DNA of 64,000 bases from Anaeramoeba flamelloides (Eukaryota > Metamonada > Anaeramoebidae), in assembly GCA_027625915.1 (NCBI GenBank), contig JANTQA010000076.1, positions 248,001 through 312,000 of the forward strand, written 5' to 3'. Under the pieces are notes generated by a model, which worked only from the letters and a program-made list of their open reading frames with translations, did no database searches and was not told where the DNA came from. Positions 12,614 to 23,620 of the stretch are shown here, piece by piece. The first letter of the stretch is position 1. Every line of letters starts with the position of its first letter. The position numbers were made by a program, and so were the translations under genes.

Positions 12614-13915
12614 TTAATCAAGTTTGAGTTCTAGTGTTTCTGCTTCTTCATCCTTTTCATTTTCATTTTCATTTTCTATTTCAATTTCCCCTTCTGTTTG
12701 GAGGATTTGATCAAGATAGCTTTGGACTTTATTAGGCTTTAAGATTTCAAATTTTTGTTCTTTACCAACAACAGCAATTCCTACATTAAGCTTGGTAAGT
12801 GTTTCTTTACCTGAAGATTCTTTGAGTGCCTTAACACCATGAAGAACTAATTCTTCCAATCCTAATTCTGGGAATTCCTTAAAGTTTTTTTCTAAATAGG
12901 TTCTTGCACTTTGTGATCTTGAACCAATGGCTTGTGCATAATAACTAAAGCAATTTCCACTTGGGGAGGTTTGGTATAAGTGTGTTTTATCACCCTGTAT
13001 TTGTTTGTTTATTTGTTTGTTTATTTATTTCAAGTCATTAATAAAGAAATGGTTTTGTTTTATTAATTGTTTGTTTTTTGATTTTCGAAAGAAAAAAAAA
13101 GGAAAAATCAAAAAAAAGAAAAATAAAAAAAGATAAAAAAGTTGTCAAACAACAAAATAAAAAATAAAAAAAAAAATCAAAAGAAAAACAAACATCATAA
13201 CCAATTACAAGAAGCCCAACACCATATGGTCTTCTTCCCCATCTTTGGGTATTTCTTTGTGATTCTAAATTGAAATTCAAAAAAAAAAAAAAAAAAAAAA
13301 AAAGATGTTTGTTTTGTTATATTGTTTGGTGGTTTTGTATTGAAGAAAAAAAAAGAAAATAATTAAAAATCAAGATCAACATCAATAAGGTACAGTGTTT
13401 GGTTTTTAAAAAAAAGAAAAAAAAAAAAAAAAAGAAAAGGGAAATATAACTCATTGCAAGAGAAGAAACAACTTCACCAGTTGGTAAATCCGATCCATAA
13501 ACAAATTTGTGATGGAGTGTTTCGTTTCGCATAAATTTGAGTAACACACGTGCGTCAGCGGTCAAACCAGAAATAGCTATTCCCATGTGCCCATCAACCT
13601 TAAAGATCTTTCTTTGATGGGAACTTAATTCGTCAGAGCTCCTCATGAGTGTAACAACAACTGCGTGTGTTTTACTTTTTAAACCTAAAGCAGTTGACCC
13701 CTGTGCAACTGCTTGCATGGCGTATTCAATTTGATAAAGTCTTCCTTCAGGACTTTTTTGGTATTAAACAGTATTTTCATGATTTTTTTAAAAAATAAGA
13801 AAAAAAATTCTAAGAATAACTCGCCCATAAAGAAAGGAAATGACAGAACTTTGTAAAACAAAAATTATACAAACCTATAAATTGAAATATCAGAATCGTA
13901 TTGTGTTCGAAACAT
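12614..13915 (-). CDS. PSMA1: 20S proteasome subunit alpha type-1 (alpha6)
   Basis: Structural subunit of the outer alpha ring of the 20S proteasome core, which degrades ubiquitinated proteins. It is non-catalytic and helps gate substrate entry. Four exons on the minus strand: 13915-13875, 13752-13451, 13264-13194 and 12994-12614. Introns are 122, 186 and 199 nt (donors GTTTGT, GTTATA, GTTTGT; acceptors AAAAAG, TTTTAG-like, TACAG) and all phases agree. The spliced product is 264 aa, against 263 for human PSMA1. Family marks in order: MFRTQYDSD start, alpha-subunit signature SPEGRLYQIEYAMQAV, GLKSKTHAV, HQRKIFKVDGH, SGLTADARVL, RRPYGVGLL, YQTSPSGN and IGSRSQSARTYLE. The C-terminus is an acidic Glu/Asn tail (EIENENENEKDEE), as is usual for this subunit. 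Exon 1 is only 41 nt, so naive gene finding would start too late. The family call is firm. The exon 2 donor (GTTATA) is the least standard site. Confidence 0.95.
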
Positions 13916-14311
13916 AATAAATAAAAATAATAGTTTTCAAAGAGAGAAAAAATGATAAATCTAAAAGCTCGATTTTCCTTATTAACAAAGTAAATTCTTT
14001 TGTTGTTTAAAAAAGAAACTTAATTATCTGATTTGAAATCATCTAATAATAGCAAACAATAAAAGGACATATTTTGAGTTATTCAAGAGTTTTTAAACCA
14101 TTAATATTTACAATCCTTATTTTTTCTAAATAATTTTAAATTTGTGACTTTTTGAAAATTAATTATTAAAGAGTGATTGAGATTATTTTTGTTAACATAC
14201 ATTTTCCTTGAAACAAAATATATTTTTGGGTTAAATTGACTAATTCTCAAAACAAAGAAGTGATTTTCACATTTTTCTTGACAATTATTCTTTTGAAAAA
14301 AAATTTGATTA

Positions 14312-14731
14312 ACCATTCTGGAAAAAAAAGTGAAACACGGTTTTTAATTGGTAACATTAATAGAACCTGAAAATTCAAAGTAAGATCAATCAAAAAAAGA
14401 ATTAATAAAATATATAAATAAATAAAGACAAAATGAAGTATTCGCTACAATAACAGTTTTTTTAATAATATCTTTTGGTATGGGCTTTTCTTTGATTTAT
14501 CAATTATTAAAAATTCGTTCCAATAATCGACTATTTTTGAGATTTCCAAAACCATATGAACAATTTCGATAAATCAAGTAGATTTAAATTGGATTTGTTG
14601 GGCTGATTGACAATAATATAACGGATTAGTATTTGAAGTTGTTTGGTATCTTCATTTTATTGATTTTACTTTTTACATTTTCAGTAATGTTCGCAATTAA
14701 AAACTATGTTTCACTTTTTTTCCAAAACGGC
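14312..14731. mobile_element. MITE family J, copy 1 (~420 bp)
   Basis: Inverted ends: left ACCATTCTGGAAAAAAAAGT, then GAAACACGG and TTTTTAATTGGTAACATT; right AATGTTCGCAATTAAAAACT, then TGTTTCACTTTTTTTCC. A second copy at 42434-42847 shares the ends, but its interior is inverted relative to this one: (A/T)ACAGTTTTTTTAATA, then ATCTTTT(G/A)GTATG, appears here on + and there on -. It has no coding capacity. Confidence 0.8.
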
Positions 14732-15937
14732 AATTCAAAAAATTATAACTTTCTCTTTTTATAATCTCTGAAAAAAAATGTTTTTATAATGATACTTTAT
14801 TTGTTATAATGTTCTTTTTAAATTTATTGAAGCTTCTTCGGATAAAAGAACCTGTGAAATAACTATTTGGTGATAGCTTTTAAAAAATGTAAATCTTAAT
14901 TAATGATATCGATATAGTAATAAAAACGATTCGAAATAATTTGACACTTTGGTCATCATTTTTTTATGATTCCAATTTCCATAAAGTAAAAAAATAATGT
15001 ATTAATTTTCAATATTTTTTTTTATAAATTTGTTTCCAAAGGTTTTTGACATCAGATATTTTACAAAAAAACAATTTATTTTTTTTTACATTTCAGAAAA
15101 ATTATTTGTTTTTTGTTGATAAAATGGTAAATTTTCTTTGTCAAATTAAGTGAAATGTTTCTACTTTATTAAACCAACACCCATTAGATTTATTTCAATA
15201 TAGATTTATTCAAATATTTTCAAAAAATGAAAAAAAAAAAAAAAAAAAAAAAAAAAGTGCTTTTTTTTGGGGAAAATAATGTCAAAATAAATTTCAATAG
15301 AAAACTGGCATGATGGTAAAATCAGAAATTTTTTTTTTAACAATAAAACCAAGTTAGAAGTTTAAAATTATATTTATTTTATTTTTCAAGGTTACATATC
15401 TTCGGAAAATAATTTTTTAGATCAAAAAAGAACAAAATAATCATCCAATTTTCATCTGTAAAAAAATATTGGAAAATTATATAAAAAGAAATTATAATAG
15501 CCTTATTTAAAGTAAATTATAATGAAAAACAAAGTAAATTGATTTATAACAAGATATTAATTCATTAATAATTATTTTATTAATTCAATAATTTTCGAAT
15601 TAGGTTAAAAATATTTTTAATCACTCTGTACCAGATTTTTTCGAAATATCCAATTATTTATGGGTTTTAAATTTGAATATTGATGATAAATACATCACTT
15701 TATCAAAATTATATTAGAAAAAAGTACTTATAATGATCTTATCAATAATAAAAATGATACTTATATCGTGGTATAATAATAAATAATTTGTGAAAAAAAA
15801 AACAAGCTTTGAATATAAATTTAAAAAATGAATAAGGAATCTTTGTACTTGAAAGAGAATATATATATTTATTAAAACATTGCTAAATAGCTAAACAATT
15901 CAATTTTTTTCGAAAAATAAAATACTTTTAATTATAA

Positions 15938-16141
15938 AATAAAAAGATCAAAATTTTCATTCTTTTTTCGAAAAAATGGCATCCAATGGAATTATTAATA
16001 AATCATCAAAATTCCGACTATTGTCAGGAAATTAATAATTTAATCTAATTATATGACTATAAAATTTGAAATTTTACATGATTTACAAAAAATCTTTTAG
16101 AAAAGTTGTCTGAAAATTTTGCTTATTTATTTTGCAAAAAA
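15938..16141. mobile_element. Palindromic MITE-like unit, family C, copy 3
   Basis: Opens with ATAAAAAGATCAAAATTTTC and closes with TGAAAATTTTGCTTATTTAT. The interior blocks GAAATTAATAATTTAAT and GAAATTTTACATGATTT match the two units at 2365-2801, 13 kb away. Confidence 0.65.
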
Positions 16142-16204
16142 TGTTATTTAAATCAAATATCATTGTTTACTAATTATTTATACATTTTGGAAATAAAAAT
16201 TATT

Positions 16205-16560
16205 TAAAAAAATTGTGACTCACACTCAAATAATAAATCGAAATAAAAAATATATATCTTTCATATTCAAGAACAGCAAATCATGAAATCTGATTTTTTA
16301 TTCACTTTTTAATCATTCTAAATATATAAAGACCTGATCTTTTAAAAAGTAAATATTTAAAACCAAAAACTTGTAAAAAAAGTGAGTTATATTTTTGAAA
16401 TGAGTATTGTCGATTTTTTATTACATGAATTTTCACCGAAAAACAGTTAACAACAAGATTTTTGTCTAATAATTGAATGAACATTTTAAAAGACACAACA
16501 GAGTCTCATCTTTATAAAAGTTTATTAATATTTTCAAAATATCAACTTTTTAAATATTTT
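16205..16560. repeat. Dispersed repeat D, segment 1
   Basis: Similar to 29091-29400 in the same orientation. Shared blocks are CATATTCAAGAA, TCATTCTA(A/G)ATATATAAA, AAAAAAGTGA, CGATTTTTTATTAC and TTTTAAAAGAC. It resembles parts of about 36480-36780 and 54020-54270 in inverse orientation. The left end TTGTGACTCAC resembles the terminal motif of the complete copy at 29091. Confidence 0.5.
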
Positions 16561-17123
16561 GAATATCTTAAAAGTAAATTTATTAATAAGATTTAATAAT
16601 TAGTTGTTATTCATGATTAATAATTATGTTTTTTTTTTTCAATTTATCATTTTCATAAAGTGGGAATTATTGAAATTGGTTTTAGGTTATTTTTAGAAAA
16701 ATTAAATTAGAATTACACAAGATTTCAAATTTAATCTATTATGAATTATAATAACATTCAATGGAAATAATTTCAAAAAATTACTCTTTTGTTACTTTAT
16801 AAGATCTCAAACATTTTTTTTTCATTTTGGAATACGCAAATTGGTAATTTTTCTCTCAATAATTACAACAAAATCACTATTTTACTATATAAAATTTTGA
16901 GGGTTACAAAATCACCATAAATTAAATTTAAACAATTTAAATTAGTTTTGTTGTGAACGAAAATAAAATGTCTCCAATTGAAGAAATTAATCTATTTAGA
17001 AATATAAAGTTACAAACACATTGGTTTTTTTTTTTACAATTACTCTTCTTTTTTGTCATTGAGAATATTTTCAAACTTTTTTATTGGTTTTTAATTTTTT
17101 AAATTCGAGAAATAAATACTTTA

Positions 17124-18158
17124 TAAACTCAATTCCAAAAATTGGGACACACCTTCAAAATCAATTTAATTCCAAGAAAAGTGATATTTGACTCTTAAAT
17201 ACAAACAATAGATAATAACAAACAATAGAAATAATTTTAAAGTTAATTATTTATCATTTTTTTTTCATTATTTTTTGATCTTTGATTTTCAATAATTTTT
17301 TTGATTGTTTTTGAATTAAAATTTTTTTCAAAACTTTTTGAAAATCTCAAAATCACTTCAAAATGAAATTTCAAAGTTTTGATTCTCATCACAAGAAAAA
17401 AATTTTTTCTTTTTCAAAAAGAAAAAAGATTCTTTTTATATCCAGAAAAAAATTTTTTTTCTAAAAATCATGATATGGGGTGCTAGAGCACATTGCATTC
17501 AAATAGACCTTATTCCCATAAATTGAAGTGTGAACACTGGATTTATTATTAATGATATTATCAAAAAATCAAATGTAATTCAACTCGTTTATATCAGAAT
17601 ATGGTGAGTTGAAATGAATTTTCCAAAAGGATTGGGCATGTTCACATACTTCAAAAAAAACCCAAAATTACTTAAAACGGGGATGTAATATTCTTGAACA
17701 TTGACCCCCAATTCCCCAGATTTAAATCCAATTGAGAATTGCTAGTCAATTATGGATATTCAACAGAAAAATGGCAAGGCAAAAAATGTAGAAGAATTTA
17801 TTAAAAATTTCACTAATGTAAGGAATAATTTGAGTTGGGATACCTTAGAAAATTAATAAACTCTATATATGAAAGGATAGATTTAGTTATCAAAAAAGCT
17901 GAATCTATTAATAATTTTTATTAATTTTGTTCCAATACAAATGAATTTTTTGGTAACCGTGTTCCAAAAATAGGGGAACACTTTTTTTTATTTTTTCTTT
18001 TTTATTTTTTGAATTGATTTTTAAATTTACTATAAAATATATAAATAGTAACAATTCAATATTTTCGGAAAATTTATTATTTTAATGTTTAATTATTATG
18101 TATTTTGAAGTATATTTTTATTAGTGTAATTTTTTCATGTGTCCCATTTTTTGGAATT

Positions 18159-18165
<7 letters not shown>
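17124..18165 (+). mobile_element. Decayed Tc1/mariner DNA transposon
   Basis: About 1.04 kb between inverted ends: left TAAACTCAATTCCAAAAATT then GGGACACA; right, on the other strand, TAAACCCAATTCCAAAAAAT then GGGACACA. Each end abuts a TA, the Tc1/mariner target. The + strand from about 17475 encodes pieces of a Tc1-type DDE transposase: an MIWGA-like motif near 17475, FQKDWACSHTSKKTQNYLK (usual form FQQDNAPCHTS...) at about 17620-17680, and PPNSPDLNPIEN at about 17708-17745, the signature that carries the final catalytic Glu of the family. Frames are interrupted. No N-terminal helix-turn-helix region was found between the left end and 17470, where low-complexity A/T DNA lies instead. The element is inactive. 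It is the only transposase relic in the window. Confidence 0.85.

Positions 18166-18190
<25 letters not shown>
18163..18190. repeat. (TA)n microsatellite
   Basis: A run of TA dinucleotides directly abutting the right end of the Tc1/mariner relic. It may be the expanded target site. Confidence 0.9.
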
Positions 18191-19226
18191 GTTTTATTTG
18201 GATTTAGTCATAAAAATTAGTACAATCTAATAATATTCCAATTTCAAAAATGATCCATAAATAAAAACACTGCCAAAATCAAGTGAATTCAAATTATTGA
18301 TATGACCGTTACGGATGCCCATTAACTAAAATTTAATATAATTAAGTAATAAGAAGATTTTCTGTTTATTATTATCTACATGAAAGCATTGCATTGACTT
18401 TGTGACTCGATATAAATTTCTTTGTTCTTTATAATTTATTTTTGAAAGAAGAAAATTAAAAGTAAACATAAACAAAAAAAACAATAATTTTGAAAAAAAC
18501 AAAATAAAAATGAATTTGACCAAATTTAGAAAAAATGATTCTAATCAAAAAAATTAAAATTTATTTTGATAAGATCTCAAATTAAATTCAATTAGACCAC
18601 TTCGAATTACATTACAAGTTAGTAAACATTTTTAAAAAATAGTTTAATTATTTTTTAAATATTATTATTTGATATTTTTTTACAATCAAGAAAATAATTA
18701 TCAAAGAATATAAATTATCAGATTAAATACATCAAATCTCAGAGTTTTGTATCAAAAATATATTTAGAATTGTTTTTTTTATTGGATTTGTAAACAAACA
18801 AATTGTTGATTATCTTATATTAAGTCATTTGATAAAGAAGATTTTCAATTTTTACCTTATTACTTTTTGAAGCTTCTCTACAAAAAAAAAAAAACAAATA
18901 TATTCTAAAAACATAAAATTTATGTTTGATATCATTTTTATAAATATAAATTAATGGTATACTAATCAAAAAATTGCATTGTTTCTTTAATGTCTCCCAA
19001 AAGTAATCAATATTTGAAAAAAAACTAACCAAACCAAATCAAAATTGTTTATCTACAAAAAAAACATTTAAACTCCCAATCTCAATCAGTTTTCTCAATT
19101 TAAAAGTTTTACTTAAGAGTAATTTTTAATCCCATCTCTTAATTATTTATATACCCTTGATTATTGTCACTTTTCAAAAAGAAAATCAAACTCATTTTTT
19201 ATAATTTTATCCTTTTGGAATATTCA

Positions 19227-20060
19227 ATGGATAATGCCAATGAAGAACTAAACATTTTTATTTGTCCGATTTGCAACCAAAATTATTCATATTTAACAAC
19301 CAGTGAAAGAACCAAGCATGTTAATCGTTGTTTGGATAATACGACAAAAAAACTCACCAAAACAACAAAAACAAGTACTTTTGACAAAACCATGAAATGC
19401 AACATTTGTAACAAAAATTTAACGAATTACAACACGATCCGCAGACAGGATCACATGGAAAAGTGTTTATCAAAATGGAGAGGCGAAAAGAAAATTAGTA
19501 AGCAATTTGATTCTTTTGTTGACCTTGACGAAGATGAGAAACAGGCTGTAGATAGCATGATCTGCCACATTTGTGGAATGAAGTTATTTAACTTGGATTT
19601 AATTTCTCGTAAGGTTCATCTCGATCAATGCAAAATTGCGTATCGCTTTGAGCCTACATGGGAAAGTACAGTTTCTTCGATTAACAAATCTGGTGTCCCA
19701 GCTCCGCAATTGAGCACAAAAATACGATCAACAAAAAGAAAAAGAAAAAAAAAACACACCCAAGAAAAAAATATTTCAATCCTTGAAAAAGAACAAATTG
19801 CTCTTGGAATTGCATTGTCAAAGCCTAGATCAAATAATTCTTTCAAATTACAGAATTCAATTAACCCAAATACAGATTTTTTATTTTCAAATAATGAGGT
19901 TAGTAACACCATCCAAACAGAAAATGAACAAAAAAATCCAAAGAAATCAAAATCAAAAAAACCGATCCCAGAATTATGGCTAATTGCCCAACAACAGAAC
20001 ACAAAAATAGAAAATTCAAACCAATTTCCAATAGTTATCGAAATTGAATGTTTAAAATAA
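19227..20060 (+). CDS. SLX4-like protein with three UBZ4-type zinc fingers, 277 aa
   Basis: Three evenly built fingers with spacing C-x2-C-x14-H-x3-C: C13/C16/H31/C35, C58/C61/H76/C80 and C113/C116/H131/C135. This spacing, and the text TSERTKHVNRCLDN of finger 1, closely recall the ubiquitin-binding UBZ4 fingers of SLX4, the scaffold for structure-specific DNA-repair nucleases. A basic cluster (KRKRKKK, about residues 168-175) could be a nuclear signal. A short IALGIALSKP motif (about 190-200) resembles a segment that follows the fingers in SLX4. The protein is far shorter than animal SLX4, with no BTB domain and no recognisable C-terminal SLX1-binding domain, so it may be a reduced or partial SLX4, or a separate ubiquitin-reading repair factor. 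I start at the internal ATG at 19227, because the 21 residues an earlier ATG would add are A/T-rich and unlike the rest. Confidence 0.75.
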   Translation: MDNANEELNIFICPICNQNYSYLTTSERTKHVNRCLDNTTKKLTKTTKTSTFDKTMKCNICNKNLTNYNTIRRQDHMEKCLSKWRGEKKISKQFDSFVDLDEDEKQAVDSMICHICGMKLFNLDLISRKVHLDQCKIAYRFEPTWESTVSSINKSGVPAPQLSTKIRSTKRKRKKKHTQEKNISILEKEQIALGIALSKPRSNNSFKLQNSINPNTDFLFSNNEVSNTIQTENEQKNPKKSKSKKPIPELWLIAQQQNTKIENSNQFPIVIEIECLK

Positions 20061-20772
20061 AAGACACCTCTTCTCTTTCAAGATTCGATTTGAAATTAAA
20101 ATTGGATAGAATTTTCATCTCATTTTCTTTTTTTGACTAATTTAAATATTCCTTTCATTTGTCGGTTTATCCCTTACAAAATATATCGAGGCAAACAATA
20201 AAAGGGTAACTCTAAGAATAAAAAGGATCTTACTTCACAAAAATGAAATTATGCATTTCAATTTATTCTCTTGAAACATTTTAATACTGGCAATTGAAAT
20301 TTAAATTAGCATTCGAGAAAAAAATTGTCAAATCTGTTTGGATTGTAAAATGTAACTAAAAGGGAAAATTTAAAAATATTTTTTTTACTTATTTTTCGCT
20401 GATCAATAAAGATATCATGAAACTGAACTTCCTCAAATTGGATTAATAGTTATTATTAAAATCTTATAACCAATTTCAAGTGAATAGGAAAATCATATCA
20501 TCAAAAAATCAAAAAAATGACAATTTCACGTATCTTTACAATTAAAATTCAAATCATAGAATTGAATATGCTTAAATTTTCGTTTGAATTTGATATTTTG
20601 AATTCTATTTTGATTCAAATTATCAATCTATTTTTTGAACTTGATTTTTGTTTTTAAATTAACAAAAAAAAAATAGGTTAAATAATATTTGGAAATAAAA
20701 ACGTTTACTACTGTTTTCTATTTAAAACTGATTTGTTAATTATTATCCATTGGGCAATTTTTTTTCACGAAA

Positions 20773-20841
20773 TGTGCTTTAATTTGAGATTTTTTTGTGC
20801 CTTAAATTTCGTTGAAAGTTTGTGCCTTAAAAGTGGAACTG
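20773..20841. mobile_element. Right half of palindromic MITE family A
   Basis: Contains GTGCTTTAATTTGAGATTTT, then GTGCCTTAAATTTCGTTGAA and AGTTTGTGCCTTAAAAGTGG. It is nearly identical to the right arm of the complete copies at 43-50 kb. The left arm and the flanking TA are missing. Confidence 0.8.
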
Positions 20842-21123
20842 ACGAAAATTAGGAATAATATTGAATTTTTGAATGTTTTTATAATGAGAAAAATGGATCA
20901 ATTTTACTAAATCAATAATTCGTTTCAGGAAAAAAACTTTAATCGGGTAGTATATTTAAAAAATAAATTAAAATCTTACCACTGTTTTATAATTTTTTTT
21001 TTTTTACTATTAAATTTGTGTTTTGGTGATTAGTGTACTGGTTAGTTAACCTCATCTTAACACTTTATTAATATGAGTTGATTTTTTGATATCCCAAATT
21101 AAAATGTTTAACAATATAAAACT

Positions 21124-21146
21124 TAAAAAAAAAAAGGGGGGGGGGC
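21124..21146. repeat. A-run followed by a ten-base G-run
   Basis: A polypurine block of about eleven A and ten G on the + strand. G-runs of this length are very unusual in this AT-rich window. Confidence 0.85.
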
Positions 21147-21944
21147 ATATTGTTTTTATTTAACAAAGAAGTTTATTCTTAAAAATGGCAAATACAGCTT
21201 TTCATTTTAGGTTGGAAAGTCTGGGTTTTGAATGCTTAATTTTTTATTTTGTTAATATTTTTAATGGTTAATCTTTCAATTTCAACCCCCCTGAATAAAA
21301 ACAGATTGAAAAAAGGTGATTAAATAAATGAATTATTTCTAGAAGTTTAACAAAAGCAAATAAATGAAATTGAGGTCTATCCAGCAAAAATAAATTTTTT
21401 ATTCTTTCAAGTTTGAAAAAAAAAGTTTTCTTGATTTTTCGTAAAGTAAAAAAAATGCAAAAAAATCAACTAATTTCAAACTAATCATTTGGTATTATTT
21501 ACTTGAATCCATTATAAAAATTCAGATAATTTTTGTCAGAAAGAAAAAAAAAATTGAATTTTACTGATACAATAACTCAATTCCTAAATATCTTCAAGAA
21601 AATTTCATTTTGAAAAATCTTATTTTGTCTTTTGACAAAAAGGCAATTTCTTAGTTAAATTGTCTTAATGACTTTGAAACATTAATTATTATAACTGTTC
21701 TGCTTAAAAAAATACAAATTTTTTTAATGAGTTGAATAAATAATTTTTTGGGTTAATCAAAAGAATTATCTTAAAAAAGAGAAAAAAACATGAATATTAA
21801 TATTACTGGTAAAAAGGACTTGATATTATGTAATAATGATGGTAATGGTAAAAAAAATTGTAAAAAAATTGTTATAAGGAAAGAAAGATCATGAATTTAG
21901 ATGTTTTCTTTTTTACAAAAAAAGGAAAAAAAAAATTAATCTGA

Positions 21945-22090
21945 TTGAAAAAAATATCATTTTTTGAGGTTTCTTGGTCGATCAGAATTTTTTGACACTT
22001 TGCGTCTCGAAAATTTGTAAGTAGAGAATGTTACCAATAAAATATTTTTAAAATTTTGCTGTAAGTTGTAGAGTACTGGCCCCTTAATAG
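21945..22090. repeat. Dispersed repeat L, copy 2 (inverted)
   Basis: Reverse-complement partner of 4898-5045. The block GGTCGATCAGAATTTTTTGA is the clearest shared piece. Confidence 0.55.
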
Positions 22091-22419
22091 TAATTTTTTT
22101 CTTATACCATTGTTTCGTTTCAAATGTGTTGCTGTTTTTGTTTGTGTTTTTGAAAATATTTTATATTTTTTTTGTAAATAACTTTTGTATTTATTTTTAA
22201 CCTGTTTTCTAATTTTTTTTAACTGGGATTTTAAAATTTAATTTTTTTATTCCGAAAAAAAAAAAGTTTAGTAAAACTCTGCTTTCCGATTGAAACAATG
22301 TGTATAATAAAAATTTTTAAAATAGTAATTTCTTACACAGCTTTCCAACTTCAATAACCCTATTTACGAACGAACATAATCAAATATAACCAAACTTGTT
22401 ACCAAAATTCACATTTATC

Positions 22420-23620
22420 AAATCTTTCAATTTGTTGTATAAAAAACTATAACATAAAAATTACCAAGGTTTCCTTAAAAAAATGTTTTGTATCTATCCA
22501 AATGTTTAAGTTTGATTTCTTAAATTTTCAAGTTTTTTTAAAAATAAAAAGATAAAAAATTTCACTTTATTTTCATTTTTTGCTTTAGTAATTAGCCTTA
22601 AAATCATCTATTGTTAGTGGTGAAATTTTTTAATTATTCTGGTTCATTTTGGGCTCTTTATTCTTGGTGATATATATTCAGCGCATCAATCCCCAGTGGG
22701 GTAATATTCAAAAATAGAAAAAAAAGTCAATTCGCCAAAATTTTATACCATTTAAAAAAATTCGACAAGAGTATTGGTCAAATCATTAAATATAAATTTT
22801 ATGTATTAATGAGAGCGAATTATATCTCTAAAAATATCAATTCTCATTGGTTATATGAAGAGCTCTTGGTTTTTCATTCAATTATAAGAAAAAATATATT
22901 GGGTAACATTTGAAAAAAAAATTTGTTTCTAACTTGGAGAAAGATAGCTTATTGTTAAAATATGATCCTTTTTAAAGATAAACAAATTCTTGAAAACTTT
23001 TCAATAATAATTAAAAACCTAAAACACTCTTTAAAAATTTCAAAACGTGCTTAGGGACTACGTTTTTAGGTGAAAACAATAAAATAATGGATAAAATCAC
23101 CCTTGAATTAATTATGTTATCTAAGTAATATTTGTCCAATGAGAATTTCTTTTAGAAAAAATGGGAAATTTTCAAAATTTCAACAATTTTCACAATTTTA
23201 ACCTTGAAAGAATCATGCTAAATTTCGATTTTAATGATTTAGAATTCCCTTTCAACTTTCGGAACTCACACTGTTTTCTAGAGCTGTTTTACATATTTTT
23301 TAAATATACTTTTACCAGTTTGAAATGTTCCGAAATTTGAAATGCACTTGAAAATCCCCAAAAGCCATTTTTTGCAATTATTTTTTTTGTTATTTTCAAT
23401 TTTCCTTTTCATTGAAAAAAAAAGAAAAATAGTCTCCTTAAAAGGTAAAGATTACAAAAAATGTTTTTTTTTTTTTTTTGTCCAATTTCTTCCGTGTGAA
23501 ATTTTTTTTTGAGAAACGAAAGTGAAATAACACAATTATTCAACCCCCTCAAGGGTGGGAACGTAGTCCTTAAAACAAAAATTTTGAAATAAAAAGTCTA
23601 AAAAACAGAAAAAAACTAAT
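22420..23620. repeat. Dispersed repeat K, copy 1, interrupted at 23051-23573
   Basis: Matches 44380-45770 in the same orientation. Shared blocks include TTAAAATCATCT(A/C)TTGT-like text, TTCTGGTTCATTTTG-like text, GCCAAAATTTTAT and TTTTTAAAGATAAACA. Here the copy is split by the TTAA-ended element at 23051-23573. In the other copy the interruption lies elsewhere (44816-45555), so the two copies were invaded independently. Confidence 0.65.
23051..23573. mobile_element. TTAA-ended element, family N, copy 1 (~523 bp)
   Basis: Left end TTAGGGACTACGTTTTTAGG; right end GGGAACGTAGTCCTTAA, its approximate inverse. It matches 35079-35580 over the full length in the same orientation. Blocks include AATTTCTTT(T/G)AGAAAAAAT, ACATATTTTTTAAA, GTTTGAAATGTTC and AAAAGCCATTTTTT. 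It has no coding capacity and sits inside repeat K. The TTAA-like boundary recalls piggyBac-type insertion. Confidence 0.8.

Larger units (their letters stand above)
13916..19226. other. Gene-free stretch rich in DNA elements
   Basis: No supportable gene besides transposon relics. It holds a 420-bp MITE (14312-14731), family C copy 3 (15938-16141), a family D segment (about 16205-16560) and a Tc1/mariner relic (17124-18165) followed directly by a (TA)n run. A 27-base poly-A lies near 15230. The ~300 bases before 19227 should carry the promoter of the zinc-finger gene; no motif was identified. Confidence 0.6.

Noticed and set aside
13038-13280. Stand-alone 80-aa protein beginning MNFNLESQRNTQRW
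   Set aside because: It is exon 3 of the proteasome gene plus intron text; the reading through GTTTGT into poly-Phe is intronic.
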